Assembly: GCF_000002425.4 (NCBI RefSeq)
Contig: NC_037267.1
Span: 4,486,042-4,550,041 of the forward strand
Length of the DNA stretch: 64,000 nt
From: Physcomitrium patens
Taxonomy: Eukaryota > Streptophyta > Bryopsida > Funariales > Funariaceae
Direction of reading: 5' to 3'
Shown: positions 1-10,859 of the stretch, one piece after another
Layout: every line of letters begins with the position of its first letter
How positions within the stretch are numbered: position 1 is the first letter of the stretch
Made by a program: the position numbers and the translations under genes
Notes under the pieces: generated by a model
Database searches by the model: none
The model's input: only the letters and a program-made list of their open reading frames with translations
Told to the model about the DNA's origin: nothing

Positions 1-254
1 GCGTTGTGATGCTGTTTGGCGCATGCAGAGGTTGTGGTTGGAGTCGGGGGGCGTGTTGATGATGATATGCCATGTGCATGGTTTGTTTGGAGAGCATGGT
101 TTGTTTGGAGAGTGTGGTTTGTTTGGAGAGCATGGTTTGTTTGGAGAGCATGGTTTGTTTGGAGAGTGTGGTTTGTTTGGAGAGTGTGGTTTGGGCGTGG
201 GACGTGGTGTGTAAGTTGGATGGTTGACGGGGTGGGTTGGGTGTGCGGGCGCAG
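1..254 (+). other. 3' part of a CESA intron
   Basis: This stretch precedes the first recognisable CESA exon and ends in a usable acceptor (gcag at 251-254), so I read it as intron. It is G- and T-rich on the sense strand, like the other two introns of the gene. No CESA-like protein is encoded here; the short open frames come from a tandem repeat. The upstream exons lie outside the window. Confidence 0.7.
77..193 (+). repeat. 18-bp intronic minisatellite, about 6.5 copies
   Basis: Six full 18-bp units and one half unit lie head to tail with no spacers. The unit is catggtttgtttggagag or tgtggtttgtttggagag; the first two bases vary in the order ca, ca, tg, ca, ca, tg, tg, and the rest is identical. 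The variable step is two C/T-type transitions, as expected of decay at a CpA/TpG dinucleotide. It lies in the intron upstream of the CESA exon at 255. Confidence 0.9.
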
Positions 255-1644
255 GCATTGACGAGGAGAAGTCGTCGCTGATGTCTTTGAAGAACTTCGA
301 GAAGAGGTTCGGTCAGTCTCCGGTGTTCGTGGCGTCGACGCTGCTGGAGAACGGAGGCGTGCCGCACTCTGCGAATCCGGGGTCGCTGTTGAAGGAAGCC
401 ATCCACGTGATCAGTTGTGGGTACGAAGACAAGACGGACTGGGGGAAGGAGGTGAGGGTGAGGGTGAGGGGGTTGGGTGGTGGTTGAGGTGATGAATGTG
501 TGGAGTGCGCGGAAATGAGAGTACGTGGGTGGACGGAGTGCGTGCAGCGCTAAGAGGTTTGGGTGGGTGTGGGTGAGTGCAGATCGGATGGATCTACGGG
601 TCCGTGACGGAGGACATTCTGACGGGGTTCAAAATGCACTGCAGAGGATGGAGGTCCATCTATTGCATGCCGACGCGACCTGCGTTCAAGGGGTCGGCGC
701 CCATCAACTTGTCGGATCGGCTGAACCAAGTGCTGCGATGGGCGCTGGGGTCGGTGGAGATTTCGCTGAGTCGGCACTGCCCTCTGTGGTACGGGTACGG
801 TGGAGGGAAGAACGGCGGGCTGAAGTGTCTGGAGAGGCTGGCTTACATCAACACGACGATCTACCCGCTGACATCGTTGCCGCTGCTGGCGTACTGCGTG
901 CTGCCCGCGGTGTGTTTGCTGACGGGGAAGTTCATCATACCCACGGTACGCGGCCGCGCGGAGAGGTTTGGGGTTTGTTGTGGCTGCGGGGAGGGTGGGT
1001 GGTTTGGCGAAGGTGGAGGGTACGGTGGTTCTGAGTGGGTGGTTTTGTGGTGGGATATGCAGATCAGTAACCTGGCGAGTCTGTGGTTTATTTCATTGTT
1101 TATCTCCATTTTTGCGACGGGCATACTGGAAATGCGGTGGTCGGGAGTGGGCATCGACGAGTGGTGGAGGAACGAGCAGTTTTGGGTGATCGGAGGCGTG
1201 TCGGCGCACTTGTTCGCGCTGTTCCAGGGTCTGCTGAAGGTGTTCGCGGGTATCGACACCAACTTCACGGTGACGTCGAAACAGGCAGAGGACGAGGATT
1301 TCGCGGAGCTGTACATGATAAAGTGGACGGCGCTGCTGATTCCGCCGACGACGCTGATCGTGATCAACATGATCGGCGTGGTGGCGGGGATTTCGGATGC
1401 GATCAACAACGGATACCAGTCGTGGGGCCCGCTGTTCGGGAAGCTGTTTTTCGCGTTCTGGGTGATCGTTCACTTGTATCCGTTCCTGAAGGGTCTGATG
1501 GGACGACAGAACCGGACACCGACGATCGTGATCGTGTGGTCGATCCTGCTGGCGTCCATCTTCTCGCTTCTGTGGGTGCGCATCGACCCGTTTCTGGCGA
1601 AGGTGAAGGGTCCCGACCTGTCGCAGTGCGGGATAAACTGTTGA
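255..1644 (+). CDS. CESA: cellulose synthase A catalytic subunit, C-terminal third
   Basis: CESA is the processive family-2 glycosyltransferase of the plasma-membrane rosette; it polymerises UDP-glucose into beta-1,4-glucan. Three exons are visible: 255-451, 583-945 and 1063-1644, all bounded by GT-AG, giving about 380 of the usual ~1,080 residues. Exon 1 begins with [10 protein letters not shown]. Exon 2 carries the catalytic TED motif (607-615) and the QxxRW product-site motif as QVLRW (727-741), then the third membrane span. Exon 3 carries five further spans, the [11 protein letters not shown] loop, and ends CGINC, stop at 1642. The N-terminal RING finger, first two spans and DDG/DxD motifs lie outside the window. 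The [16 protein letters not shown] stretch recalls bryophyte CESAs; this is from memory and only suggestive. CSLD is the nearest alternative, but the ending and membrane-span wording are CESA. Confidence 0.96.
452..582 (+). other. CESA intron, 131 bp, strongly G-rich
   Basis: It begins gtgagg and ends gtgcag, between a codon-complete GAG and ATC (phase 0). I count only about nine C in 131 nt, the rest mostly G and T, with repeated gtgagg or gggtg words. This differs from typical U-rich plant introns. Confidence 0.9.
946..1062 (+). other. CESA intron, 117 bp, in frame and without stops
   Basis: It begins gtacgc and ends atgcag. Its length is 39 codons and it holds no stop in the CESA frame, so a retained-intron transcript would stay open. 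The retained stretch would insert a Gly/Trp-rich segment between the third and fourth membrane spans, right after IIPT. Protein homology (IIPT joined to ISNLASL) shows that removal is the normal form. Confidence 0.9.
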
Positions 1645-2690
1645 GTGGGGGTGTGTGATGGAGGAATCGAGGAAATGGATGTTAGGAGTGCGACGCTTTG
1701 GAACGCAACGTCAAGGTTCTTTGGATTGCGACGCTTGGGCGGGGCGATGATTGTTTTCCGTGGTGCACGGAGGAAGTTGGTTAAATTATGAGGTTGGCGT
1801 ATCACGGCGGAAGAAACCCAGATGCGCATTTGTTAACGGTGGTGTTGTACTGGAGGAGGTCCCCGCATGGGCGACGAATTGGTTTGTAGATAATAAAGGA
1901 GAGATAAGGTGTGTCAGATACTTGCGAGGAGTCCTATACGAGAGAAGACCAATAGTTATAAGGGTGAGTGTAGAGTAGGTAGTAGCACGGTGGATTGTGT
2001 TGGTTGCGTGCCACACGATGTTGTTTTCCAGGTTGTCGTTGTAGCCTCCTTTAGGCAGATGTCGGGCTTTGTGTCTCGGTGCAGCCACAGTTTAAACCGG
2101 TGCCCTGGTAGGGTGGGAGGAGTGGCAGGGGGGTTCACTCATACAAATTAGGCCGTGGCGTGAAGCAAGTGCCATATTGTGCAGTATGCCGGTTGTGAAT
2201 GGAAAGATATCGTGAATCGGATGTTGAATGGTGGATGTGGGCACGTGAGTGCGGTGCTGGAAGTTAGGGCTTTTGATGGGGTCGGTTTTGTTGGGTGTTT
2301 GACTTAGTTGGGTCGGATGAGTGGGCTTCGAAATGGGTTCGACTATGGTGCCTGGGTGCGGCAGTATTTGCTTTGATTACCCAGAAGCTAGGCAGGAATT
2401 GTGAGGGGTGACGAGTTTTGGTATTCTTTCGGTTTACGTGAAGCCTGGTATGTCGGGCATTAGTGAAGGTGCGTCGGTCCATGGCAAAGTGCAGCCGCGG
2501 TTGGCATTGCGAGAAAGCGTGCGTTAACTGAGAATCTGTTGTGATGCTGAGAGGTGAATGAAGGCAGAGCGGAGTCGGTGTGGGAAGTGTAGAGTCGCTT
2601 GGTCATATTGGGCATGTGTCGGTGATGTCGATTGGAGCTTGGCCCGGATGACGTGGGGACTTTGGGTGACGTGGATGGGAGATGCATGAT
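1645..2690 (+). other. CESA 3' flank, no further gene seen
   Basis: GC content stays moderate and the sense strand remains G/T-rich for about 1 kb past the CESA stop, then gives way to AT-rich DNA near 2.7 kb. Several open frames of 60-119 codons occur on both strands, but none shows a recognisable domain and most overlap each other; I treat them as chance. The first part is presumably 3' UTR. Confidence 0.6.
1892..1897 (+). promoter_or_regulatory. possible CESA polyadenylation signal
   Basis: An AATAAA hexamer lies about 250 nt past the CESA stop, followed by G/T-rich sequence. It is the clearest such hexamer in the flank. Plant signals are loose, so this is only a candidate. Confidence 0.35.
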
Positions 2691-5600
2691 TGTGGTGATG
2701 ATGAAGTATTGCTTATTCAGAACATGAATAGTTGGATTAGCAGCAAAGCGAGAGATTGTGTTTGCATTGTCAGATGGACGTAGGTTTCATGTTGCAGAGT
2801 TATCAAGTTTCATTTTCTAGAGTAGAGGTAGTTTCATCTTGCAAGGCTTGATAGGAAATGATACTGGTTGTTAAACAGCATAAGTTGTGAGTTACAACAG
2901 TTCACTATTTTATATGTTTTTATAATGAAATTTTAGTGGAGAGTTAGTGTATGATTTGTATCCCTTAAGTTAAATAACTTTGAGTTTAGTATATTATTAA
3001 AAAAAATAAATTGTACCTAATGTGACACACACGTGTATGTTAATATACAGTAGGAGAAATAATGATCATTGAGTAGGGACTTACCTCACATAAGCTTGAA
3101 TTAATTTTTTCACTTGGAAGATATCTCATGTGAGCAGAAGCTAGTTGTGTTGGTCAAAGTTACATAAAACATTGACCAAAATGAAAGCTATTTCCTTTTA
3201 TTTTCATTCTTGAATAGTTGTTTCCAATATGAAATCTTTATGTTTTTATAGAACCATAGAATCAAGAATGATTGGTTTGTAGTAGAACATATATATTAAA
3301 GAAACAAACAAACAATACTAATAAGCCTTCATTTTGGCCTGGACTTTACTTAAACTTTTGATTTTTTGATTAAACTTCTAGCTAAACGTACAAAAGTGTT
3401 TTCAAATCAAGACAATAATAATATTCAGACTTAAGGTTTTTGGATGATATTTCATCCATGATGATATTCCAAAGTATCTCATGATATTTTAGAATATCAC
3501 TTGATACTTCACCAAATCATCCATCTTGCAAGATAGGTGATTTTGAAATCAAAATATCAAAAGAGGGATATGGGAAATATCAAAAGCTGAGTCTCTTTAA
3601 TCATTATTAGATCACAATCTTGTCCTTTCTCTGTGAGCCAAAAAACAACGAATCCTGAACCTCTTTGATTTTTTACTACACCACAATCCCACCATGCCTT
3701 GATGCTCCAAAAAATAAAGAACTTTTGAGACTTAGAAATGTTGTCCACTTTCTTAGTTGATGGAGAATTTGATATAATATTTGAAGGACAATGCCAAGAT
3801 ATTGAAAATATGTTTTAGAGTAACTTTCTTTGAGTTTGACGATGCAAATGAACTTGCAATGGTTCATGGTGCAATCAACAACATTCATTATGTGTTGACT
3901 CAAAACATCATACCTAAATCAATTGATCAGATTTTGAATTATTTTATTTAAGAACTTGATACTAAATTTTGCCAAATCCCAAAAATGTCAAGAGAGGGCT
4001 TTCAAATGGTGCTTTTAGTCATCAAAGACCACATCATTTTAAAAAATAAGAATTATTGCCTACAAAGTGAAATTACTTGGTAATTGACTATAGTATTGGA
4101 GTGTCTCAGGTCATACAAGAATAGAACCAATGTTGAAAGATTGAAAAGGGCCTAAAATATTCGCAATGATACAATATGCATCTTTACAAATTGGATAATT
4201 TAGGCAATTTTTTTACTTGAATAATAGTATGTAGTGGCCAAATACTACTTGAAGGCTTCAAATTAGCCAATCTTTTAGTCTTTTAGGATTTGAAGATTGC
4301 ATTGGATTTATCAATGAGACATAGTTTCTCTTAAGCTAATGCCTTAAACAATGATGGAGATGCATTCTTTGACATAATAAAGAGGTATTTTGTTAATGCC
4401 TAGATTGTTTGTAACATTGACTACTATATTATTGAGCTAACTGTTGATTGGCTTAAATTGTATATAGATATAACAATGTTGAAGACAATGGAGATATTTA
4501 AAAACTCCAAAAAATACTTTGACTTTAGGTAGTACTTGTTGGCAGATTTGGCATAAGATGTGAGTAAAACTATAATTCTTAGCTATAATTCTCCAACCAC
4601 CAAACAATTGATCAACAAGGAATTTAATTATTATTTGGCTAAAGTGCAAGTTTTAAATAAACATTGCATTAAAATTCAAAAAAGTAGGTAGGCTTTGCTC
4701 AAAGAAATCTCCATCCAATTCATTTGAACAACAAATAAGAAATTTATTATAGATTAGATTTTTTTATATTATATTTTACATAATATATTGGCTAATTTGA
4801 AAAATATATAGATGAATGAATTCAAAGAAATTAGTCAAGATCTATTAGAAAATTTTATTACTGTATTGAGAGTGGTAATTCTTTTAAATGAAAAGGTTTA
4901 GGATTAAGCTATGGCTTACAATTATACATTGGATATTTTACCAATACTTAATTTAGATTAGTTTATTGCAATCAAATTTATGATTTAAGATCTTTAGCTA
5001 TCAAAGTTATGAATGCATGATGTTCTTTGTATATTATATGAATAAAAATAAAAATAATTATTTTGGTTCTTTGTATTGTTATGTAATTTTTTTTATCTTT
5101 CTATTATTATGTAATGCATTGTATAACTTCAAGGCTTCCAAAACTATAGATTTTTTTCTTTTTTTTTTGAAGAATAGAATAATGGATAAGTAAAACTTAA
5201 CTCTTCTTCTATAACTACTATGCCTTATATACTATATACATATATACTAATATTCTATTCTAAAATTAATTGATATTTAAAAGAATGAGAGATAAGTACA
5301 TTAGAAGAAGTGATTCATTAAAGATTGGTGATTTTGATATGGAAAAAGTACCAGTGGTAGGAAAATATTATAAAATATAGTATAGTAGGATTTAGGATAT
5401 TTGAAGTATTTGAAGGATTATATCAAATCTCCCTCCTTTCTCTTCTCTTCTTTACCTCTTCCTTGATTCAACACTTCTTAATATTAACAAATGTTACATA
5501 TTATGACTAAATATTATGTCAATTAACATATATGAGAGTTGTAGAGCACTTCAAAGGAATTATAGAAGAATTATTACTAATAAAAATTTATTCTTAAATT

Positions 5601-6049
5601 TACTTGTGTAATATAATTGTAATGATAATCAAAAAAATTATGAGTGTCTTTCAACATAGGTAGACTTGATTTTATTCATCTTATGGCTTTTATCCATCAT
5701 TCTTCATCAAATTTGTAACCTACTATCTTTGAGCACCTTTTTTAATCTCATAGATTCTATACAATATTATAAACAAAGAGACACCTTCCATTTTGTGGAT
5801 TCTATGGAGCATTGTAAAACAAGATATAATGAGACAAACTATAAATACAATCACGAGGCTTTAATTGAAGCAACTCTATTACAATACCATATTCCTTTAT
5901 TTTTGATCAAAGTGAATTCTTCATTTGTCCAAATTCATTTGCCATCAATCAAGGCATCTACATCATAGAAGAATCTAAGTAGCATCAATTTTATATCAAT
6001 AACTTCATTATATAGAGTATTGATGAAGTTTTACATAATTTAAAAATGT
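2691..6049. other. AT-rich decayed DNA, unassigned
   Basis: No convincing gene, LTR or transposase could be recognised. Short open frames on either strand are broken up and show no motif I know. Texture and composition match the decayed elements to the right, so this is probably older repeat material. Short direct variants of ccaaa..tatc words near 3430-3570 are simple AT-rich sequence. Confidence 0.5.
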
Positions 6050-6578
6050 TGTATTATGGACATACGTATTTATTCCAATAATTATTTATATGATTAGGTA
6101 GAAGTAGACAAAAATGGATTTATTTTATAATATCATCTAGAAGCTTCATAGACAAAATTTTGACTTTACATATGTTTATAATTGATTTATAGGTTAGAAA
6201 CTTGGTCAACAAATTAACCACATATTATACATATTGGTAGCTTGTAGAACAAGCTAATTATGCAGTGTACATATAAAAAACTTGCTTTGTAAGTTTAGAC
6301 ATGTGTCTTATAAAGTCAACACGTGTTGGAGATCCTATAGAACATTGCCACATAGCTCCTAGTTAGATAGTATATATGGAAGCAAGAGTGAAGCCTTCTT
6401 CACTCTTGTCAATGCTTTTCTAATTATTACTCTTATTTCAAGACTTTTTAGTATTTTTATTTTTAGCAATAGATATTTTAGTTTTAATATTATTTCATCT
6501 TTAAGTAATTATTTAATCTTTTCAAGTAACAAAAGAGTATCTTGATCTCTCAATTCTTTAAGATTCATATCTTTGATA
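6050..6578 (+). repeat. A0 5' LTR
   Basis: It is 529 bp and aligns along its whole length with the A2 LTR. Shared landmarks are a TATATA box at 6371-6376, an 11-bp hairpin around caagagtgaag, and the 11-mer ACTCTTGTCAA at 6402-6412. Two bases past the LTR end lies TTGATAAAAGT (6581-6591), the decayed partner of that 11-mer. Start and end are placed by homology; the terminal bases have drifted. Confidence 0.75.
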
Positions 6579-6740
6579 GTTTGATAAAAGTGCTAACTAA
6601 TTACTCGACTAATAATTACTAGTAATTATTAATAATATTTATTTATTAATAATAGTTATTTATTAATAATAGTAATAGATTAAATAATTACTAGTAATTA
6701 CTATTATTGTGTTTGAAGGTTGTAGACTATCTACTTTTGA

Positions 6741-6760
6741 ATATATATATATATATATAT
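6741..6760 (+). repeat. (AT)10 microsatellite
   Basis: Ten perfect AT dinucleotides lie in the leader of A0. No function is inferred. Confidence 0.9.
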
Positions 6761-6844
6761 TTTTAAAGAGAGTAGATTATTCCTCTTTGTAGAAATTTCC
6801 ATTTAATATTAGAGGTTGTGGATTAATTTCTTCTAATTAAACTT

Positions 6845-8115
6845 TTTGAATTTGATGAGTTGTCTATGAAAGAAAAGATTATGGATGCTACTCTTAAGAG
6901 AAGTGAAAATAAATGTGCAACTATTGGAAATCTTTATGAGCTTACCAACATTCTTAGAGTAGAAATCTCACATATTTCTAACATGAATCATACTTATGAT
7001 GTAGATTGGAATAACATAGCCCTTATTAATCAATTTCAATATGGGTTAAAAGATAATTTCATAGATTTATTGTTGACAATATTAAGAGTAGTTTCATTGT
7101 AGCAATTTATTATTTAAACTATTACATATAACAATCGACTCTTTAAAAGTTGACAAGAATAAATATTTGATAGAAGAAGAACAAGTCAAGCTATGGAAAT
7201 ACCTTCAAAGTTTCTACAAGCTTATTCTTTAAGACTAGAGTCTATGTGAATTATTATAGTATATTTTAAACTTCTTATTAAATAAAAAAAGACTTATTGA
7301 GGTTAAGAAGATTTATGCCTATATTTTGGAGAATCCAAGTACATTGCTTAATATTATCTAAGAAATCAATGCAACTACAAAATGAAGAGCATGGTTACCA
7401 AAGAAGATGATGTGTTGGAAAATAAGTTTTTTTAGCTACAATAAAAATTATGTGGCTGAAATCTTACATAATATCTAGTAAAGATCCCATTCTTTCCTCA
7501 AATCTATCACCTTATTTCACGATAGGTGTTTATTTAGAATCAAAAAATTACAAAATCTTAACCTTGTTAGATTTAGGAGTTTCAACCTGTTTTATAGATG
7601 AAGACTTTGTCAAAAAATAAAAAATAGTATTCATTAAAAAAACCAAATCTATACATGTAAAAATAATAGATGGTCATTTGTTGTCTTCAAAAGATGTTAC
7701 ATATGAAACTATGGTAGAAATATCAAAAAAAAAATCTTTGATGTAGTAATTGATTTTCATAATAATTTAATAATATTTAATATGATTAAATTTCTTTTTA
7801 ATTCAATTATTTTAAGATTATTATAGCTAAAAAAGTATAATCCTCAAATAGATTGGATTTCTTGTAACTGTGATTTTTTTCATAGTTTACACTAAGATTT
7901 TGTAAGATAAATAAAAATAAATAAGATCAATATATCCAAATCATTATTGATAGATGCAAGAGCTTCTATACATGCTGCATGAGAAGGATCAACTTTTTTT
8001 TATATATGCCACATTGATTGTTAATAAAAAAAAGATTTCAAAAATTATTCTAAGCCAATATTAAGATTATTAAAATATTTTTGAAAAGAAGAATGCAAAT
8101 ATTCTTTGAAAGCAT
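6845..8115 (+). pseudogene. A0 gag-protease remnant
   Basis: The segment near 6860-7100 matches the gag core of the other A and B copies (pattern NQFQYGLKDN). A decayed zinc-knuckle region follows near 7290-7390, then a retropepsin segment near 7550-7900 with the LLD.G.STCFIDE.FV pattern around the catalytic aspartate. The last ~80 bp match the beginning of the A-family reverse transcriptase. It is a dead fossil with many breaks. Confidence 0.75.
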
Positions 8116-9382
8116 TGTCTTGTCAAAGACATGATTCTCAAAAAAAAAAAAAAAAAAAAAAAATCTCAATACACTCTTTTGTTAATTGAAAAGAATAAAA
8201 AATCACTCAAAGATGGTAACATATTGAATTAGAATGGCTATTATCAAAGACAAGATGACTAAAAAGACTTTAAATAAGATTAAAAATTAGAAAGGCATTG
8301 ACAAGAGTAAAAAAGATTTCATTCTTGCCTCCATATATACTATCTAATTAGGAGTTATGTGGCAATATTCTATAAATTTTTCAACATATTTTAACTTTTT
8401 AAGACTTATGACTTAACTTATTAGGCAAATAGTCTATATGTGTGCCACATATTTAGCTTGTTTCATTAGCTATTAATATATTTATCATGTGATTAACTTG
8501 TTAACCAAGTTTCTAGCCTAGTAATTAACTATGAATATGTACAAAGTCAAAGCAACATCTATGAAGCTTTGTGAGCTCTCAATTATACTCTAAAATTTAT
8601 TTATTTTTATTTTCTTATTTTATGATAATTAAACATGTTAGATTAGGATTTATATAAGTAGAATTTAGTTTTATAGAATTTTGAGGATTACAATCCTTGA
8701 TGGTATAAATCATAGTCTAATTCCTTGAATTAAATTAATTAGGACTAAAGTGATAAGAGTTAGAAAATTAGAATAGCAACTTAGTTAGTTTAATAATTTA
8801 GAGGTTTATAGTCATTACTATAAGGGTTGACTAAAAGCCTATGAATGCATCTATGATCATTCACATGATTTAGGAGTTGGAATTATAATTCTCTAAAACA
8901 TTTAGGAAAGTTAGCAATGGTAATTTTGGATTTTCCTCCAAATTTGATAAATTTAAGCGGCATGGTGGTTTTTCTACTTAATGAGAGTCTTTTTAATGCA
9001 ATGGTGGCACCGGATTTACCTCGTGGAGTGAAGAAAACAAGATCAGCAACCTCTCCTTCAAATTACAAGAGAAGCAATGAAATTCTCATTTTGAAGAATT
9101 TCACAAAAATTACCAAGACTCTTGTAAGTAAAAACTTCCATGAAAATTATAATTGAGCATGGATTGAGGTATGTGAGTAGTTGATCTTAGCTTAAAAAGG
9201 TGTTTTGAATACAATAGTGAAGTTAGATTTACAAAAAAATGCTTTCTTGACTACTTACAAGAGCCATCAGCCTTGGTAATGAGATTGGCTCTTGGATGAA
9301 TGAAGGCCGTAGATCTAGATTAGGGATCTTAAAAATCAAGGATGGAGATGTTGCCAACTTTTTACGAGCCTCCACTCAATTG

Positions 9383-9410
9383 TATAAGAGAGGCTTGGTT
9401 TTCCAAGCCT
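9383..9410 (+). promoter_or_regulatory. E promoter: TATA box plus start-site hairpin
   Basis: TATAAG at 9383-9388 is followed at once by a perfect 8-bp inverted repeat, aggcttgg-tttt-ccaagcct (9391-9410), and then a ctctctctcc tract. The layout equals that of the A and B LTRs, where a hairpin with a 4-nt loop spans the predicted RNA start. Confidence 0.55.
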
Positions 9411-10250
9411 TCTCTCTCTCCTCTTTTGGGTGAAGGGCGTAGCTATACCAAAATTTGGCCGAAACCCTAATCTTAATTTTATTTTGATTTTAATTCTCAT
9501 TTTGAACCTTGTGATTGTGTATGTATGGATTTTTCATTGTGAAGGATGGTCATTAAGTTTTAAAATATGTTTCATTGAGGTAGATATCTCCTCAGCCTTC
9601 CAAATATCCCAAGGGTTTCAAGGGCCTCGGATTTTCTTCAATTTGTCACTCAATTTCTATTGTTTCAATGTGAGATTTTGAATAGTTGTAGCTTTTGTTG
9701 TTAGCTTTCCAACAAGATTAGACTTGATTGATTTGGAATAAGAAGAAATTTTTGGTGAATTTTTGAGTTTGAGCGAGTCGACTGCCTTTGCAGTTTGAAT
9801 CAATCGAGTTTGGAAAGTCATTTCTCAATGCTTGGTGATTGGATTTATTTAAAATTTTGGGAGCATCAAGTTTTATAAGCTAAGCTTTGAAAGGCACAAG
9901 TTTTGGTGAATGTGAAGATAATCTGATTTTTTAGTGAAATTCTAAGTGAAGAGGGTTAGTCACCGCGGCAGTTTGGATCACTCAACTTCAAAGGAGGAAT
10001 TATCATGATTGGATCATTAGATTGCAATGAGGATTGTTGGATCAATAGCATCTTCAAGTCAGCCTTGCAATAAGCTAAGAATCATTCAAATTGAAGCCGA
10101 TTACAAATTTCGAAAATTTTTGGAGTAGAGGGGGGTCGCTGCCTTCAATCCTTAGGTGTTGTCAAGATACCTTTGCTTACACCTCTCTCACTTTATTTTT
10201 ACTATCATCTTCACAGTGAATTGTAAGCCCCAAATTTCACTTTTTGGGTA

Positions 10251-10505
10251 ATAAATTTTAATTTTAACTTTTAACCTTTAATATTCTCACTTTAACTTTT
10301 AACTTTTAATTTTAACTTTTAACTTTAACCTTTAAATTGAACTTTTAATTTTAAATTTTCACTTCACCTTTAATCTTAACTTTTAACTTAATTTTTTTAC
10401 TTAACCTTTTAATTTTAACTTTAACTTAACCTTTTAATCTTAATTTTTAATTTTAACTTTTTTTTTTAAACCTAACTTTTAACTTAACTTTTAATTCAAA
10501 CTTAA
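10251..10505 (+). repeat. degenerate TTTTAACTT tandem array in E
   Basis: About 250 bp of irregular repeats built from ttttaactt and ttaacc words, nearly devoid of G. It lies near the 3' end of the E LTR, a position comparable to the G-rich array in the C1 LTRs. Confidence 0.8.
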
Positions 10506-10859
10506 GTTTTATTCTTATAGTCAATTAATAGTAATAATTTAGTTAATTATTTTTATTGTGTTTGCATAGTAAATTTTATTTAACATGTTAATTTAATATT
10601 GGTAACCATTGCTTGGAAGGCCTAAACTAATTAAATTTTTAATATAAAGATTTAAATTAATCTAACAATTACACAATTGAGAGCCCTCCAATTCCATCTC
10701 TTGGACTTGTTGTGTGACATAGGTTTCATCAAGTGGGGAAATTTGGCCTAACAAGCTTTTAAAAGTTTTTTTAGAAGATATTATATATTTTATCTATTTT
10801 TATCTAATTCTACTTAATCATATAAATAATTATTAGAATAAATACATATGTCCATGATA

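Larger units (their letters stand above)
6050..8120 (+). mobile_element. A0: old Ty3/gypsy chromovirus relic (5' part)
   Basis: It consists of a 5' LTR, leader, gag and protease, and the very start of the reverse transcriptase region, read on the plus strand. All parts align by eye with the better-preserved copy at 49125-53944. It ends where the 3' LTR of the opposite-facing A1 begins (8121). It is heavily decayed, with many breaks, and is among the oldest copies in the window; I could not find its continuation beyond A1. Confidence 0.8.
8570..10753 (+). mobile_element. E: lone 2.2 kb LTR of an unidentified family
   Basis: This 2,184-bp insert begins TGTGAGC, ends CCTAACA, and is flanked by agctt on both sides (8565-8569, 10754-10758), a perfect 5-bp target-site duplication. 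It carries no recognisable gag or pol. A TATAAG box with a hairpin just downstream lies near its middle, as expected of a U3-R junction. Two small open frames (8917-9156, 9430-9681) show no known domain. A solo LTR is the simplest reading; a small non-autonomous element is the alternative. Confidence 0.72.
8121..10859 (-). repeat. A1 3' LTR, interrupted by E
   Basis: Segments 8121-8569 and 10759-10859 together make about 550 bp, matching the 552 bp LTR of A3 from TGTCAA to the final GATA/GACA. TTGACAAGAGT at 8298-8308 and TATATA at 8334-8339 keep the 31-nt spacing seen in every A LTR. A run of 24 A at 8140-8163 lies near its start. The join across E is supported by the agctt repeat on both sides. 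Confidence 0.82.

Noticed and set aside
77-193. CRISPR-like short repeats
   Set aside because: Units are contiguous with no spacers, and the context is a plant intron; it is a minisatellite.
861-1473. Antisense open frames of 182 and 126 codons across the CESA exons
   Set aside because: They are mirror frames of a GC-rich, clearly conserved CESA sequence and carry no domain of their own.
1751-2687. Several 60-100-codon frames downstream of CESA
   Set aside because: No motif, overlapping on both strands, composition of flanking DNA; most likely chance.
8140-8163. Poly(A) tail of a LINE or SINE
   Set aside because: It lies near the start of the A1 3' LTR, with no LINE or SINE sequence upstream and no flanking duplication of its own.
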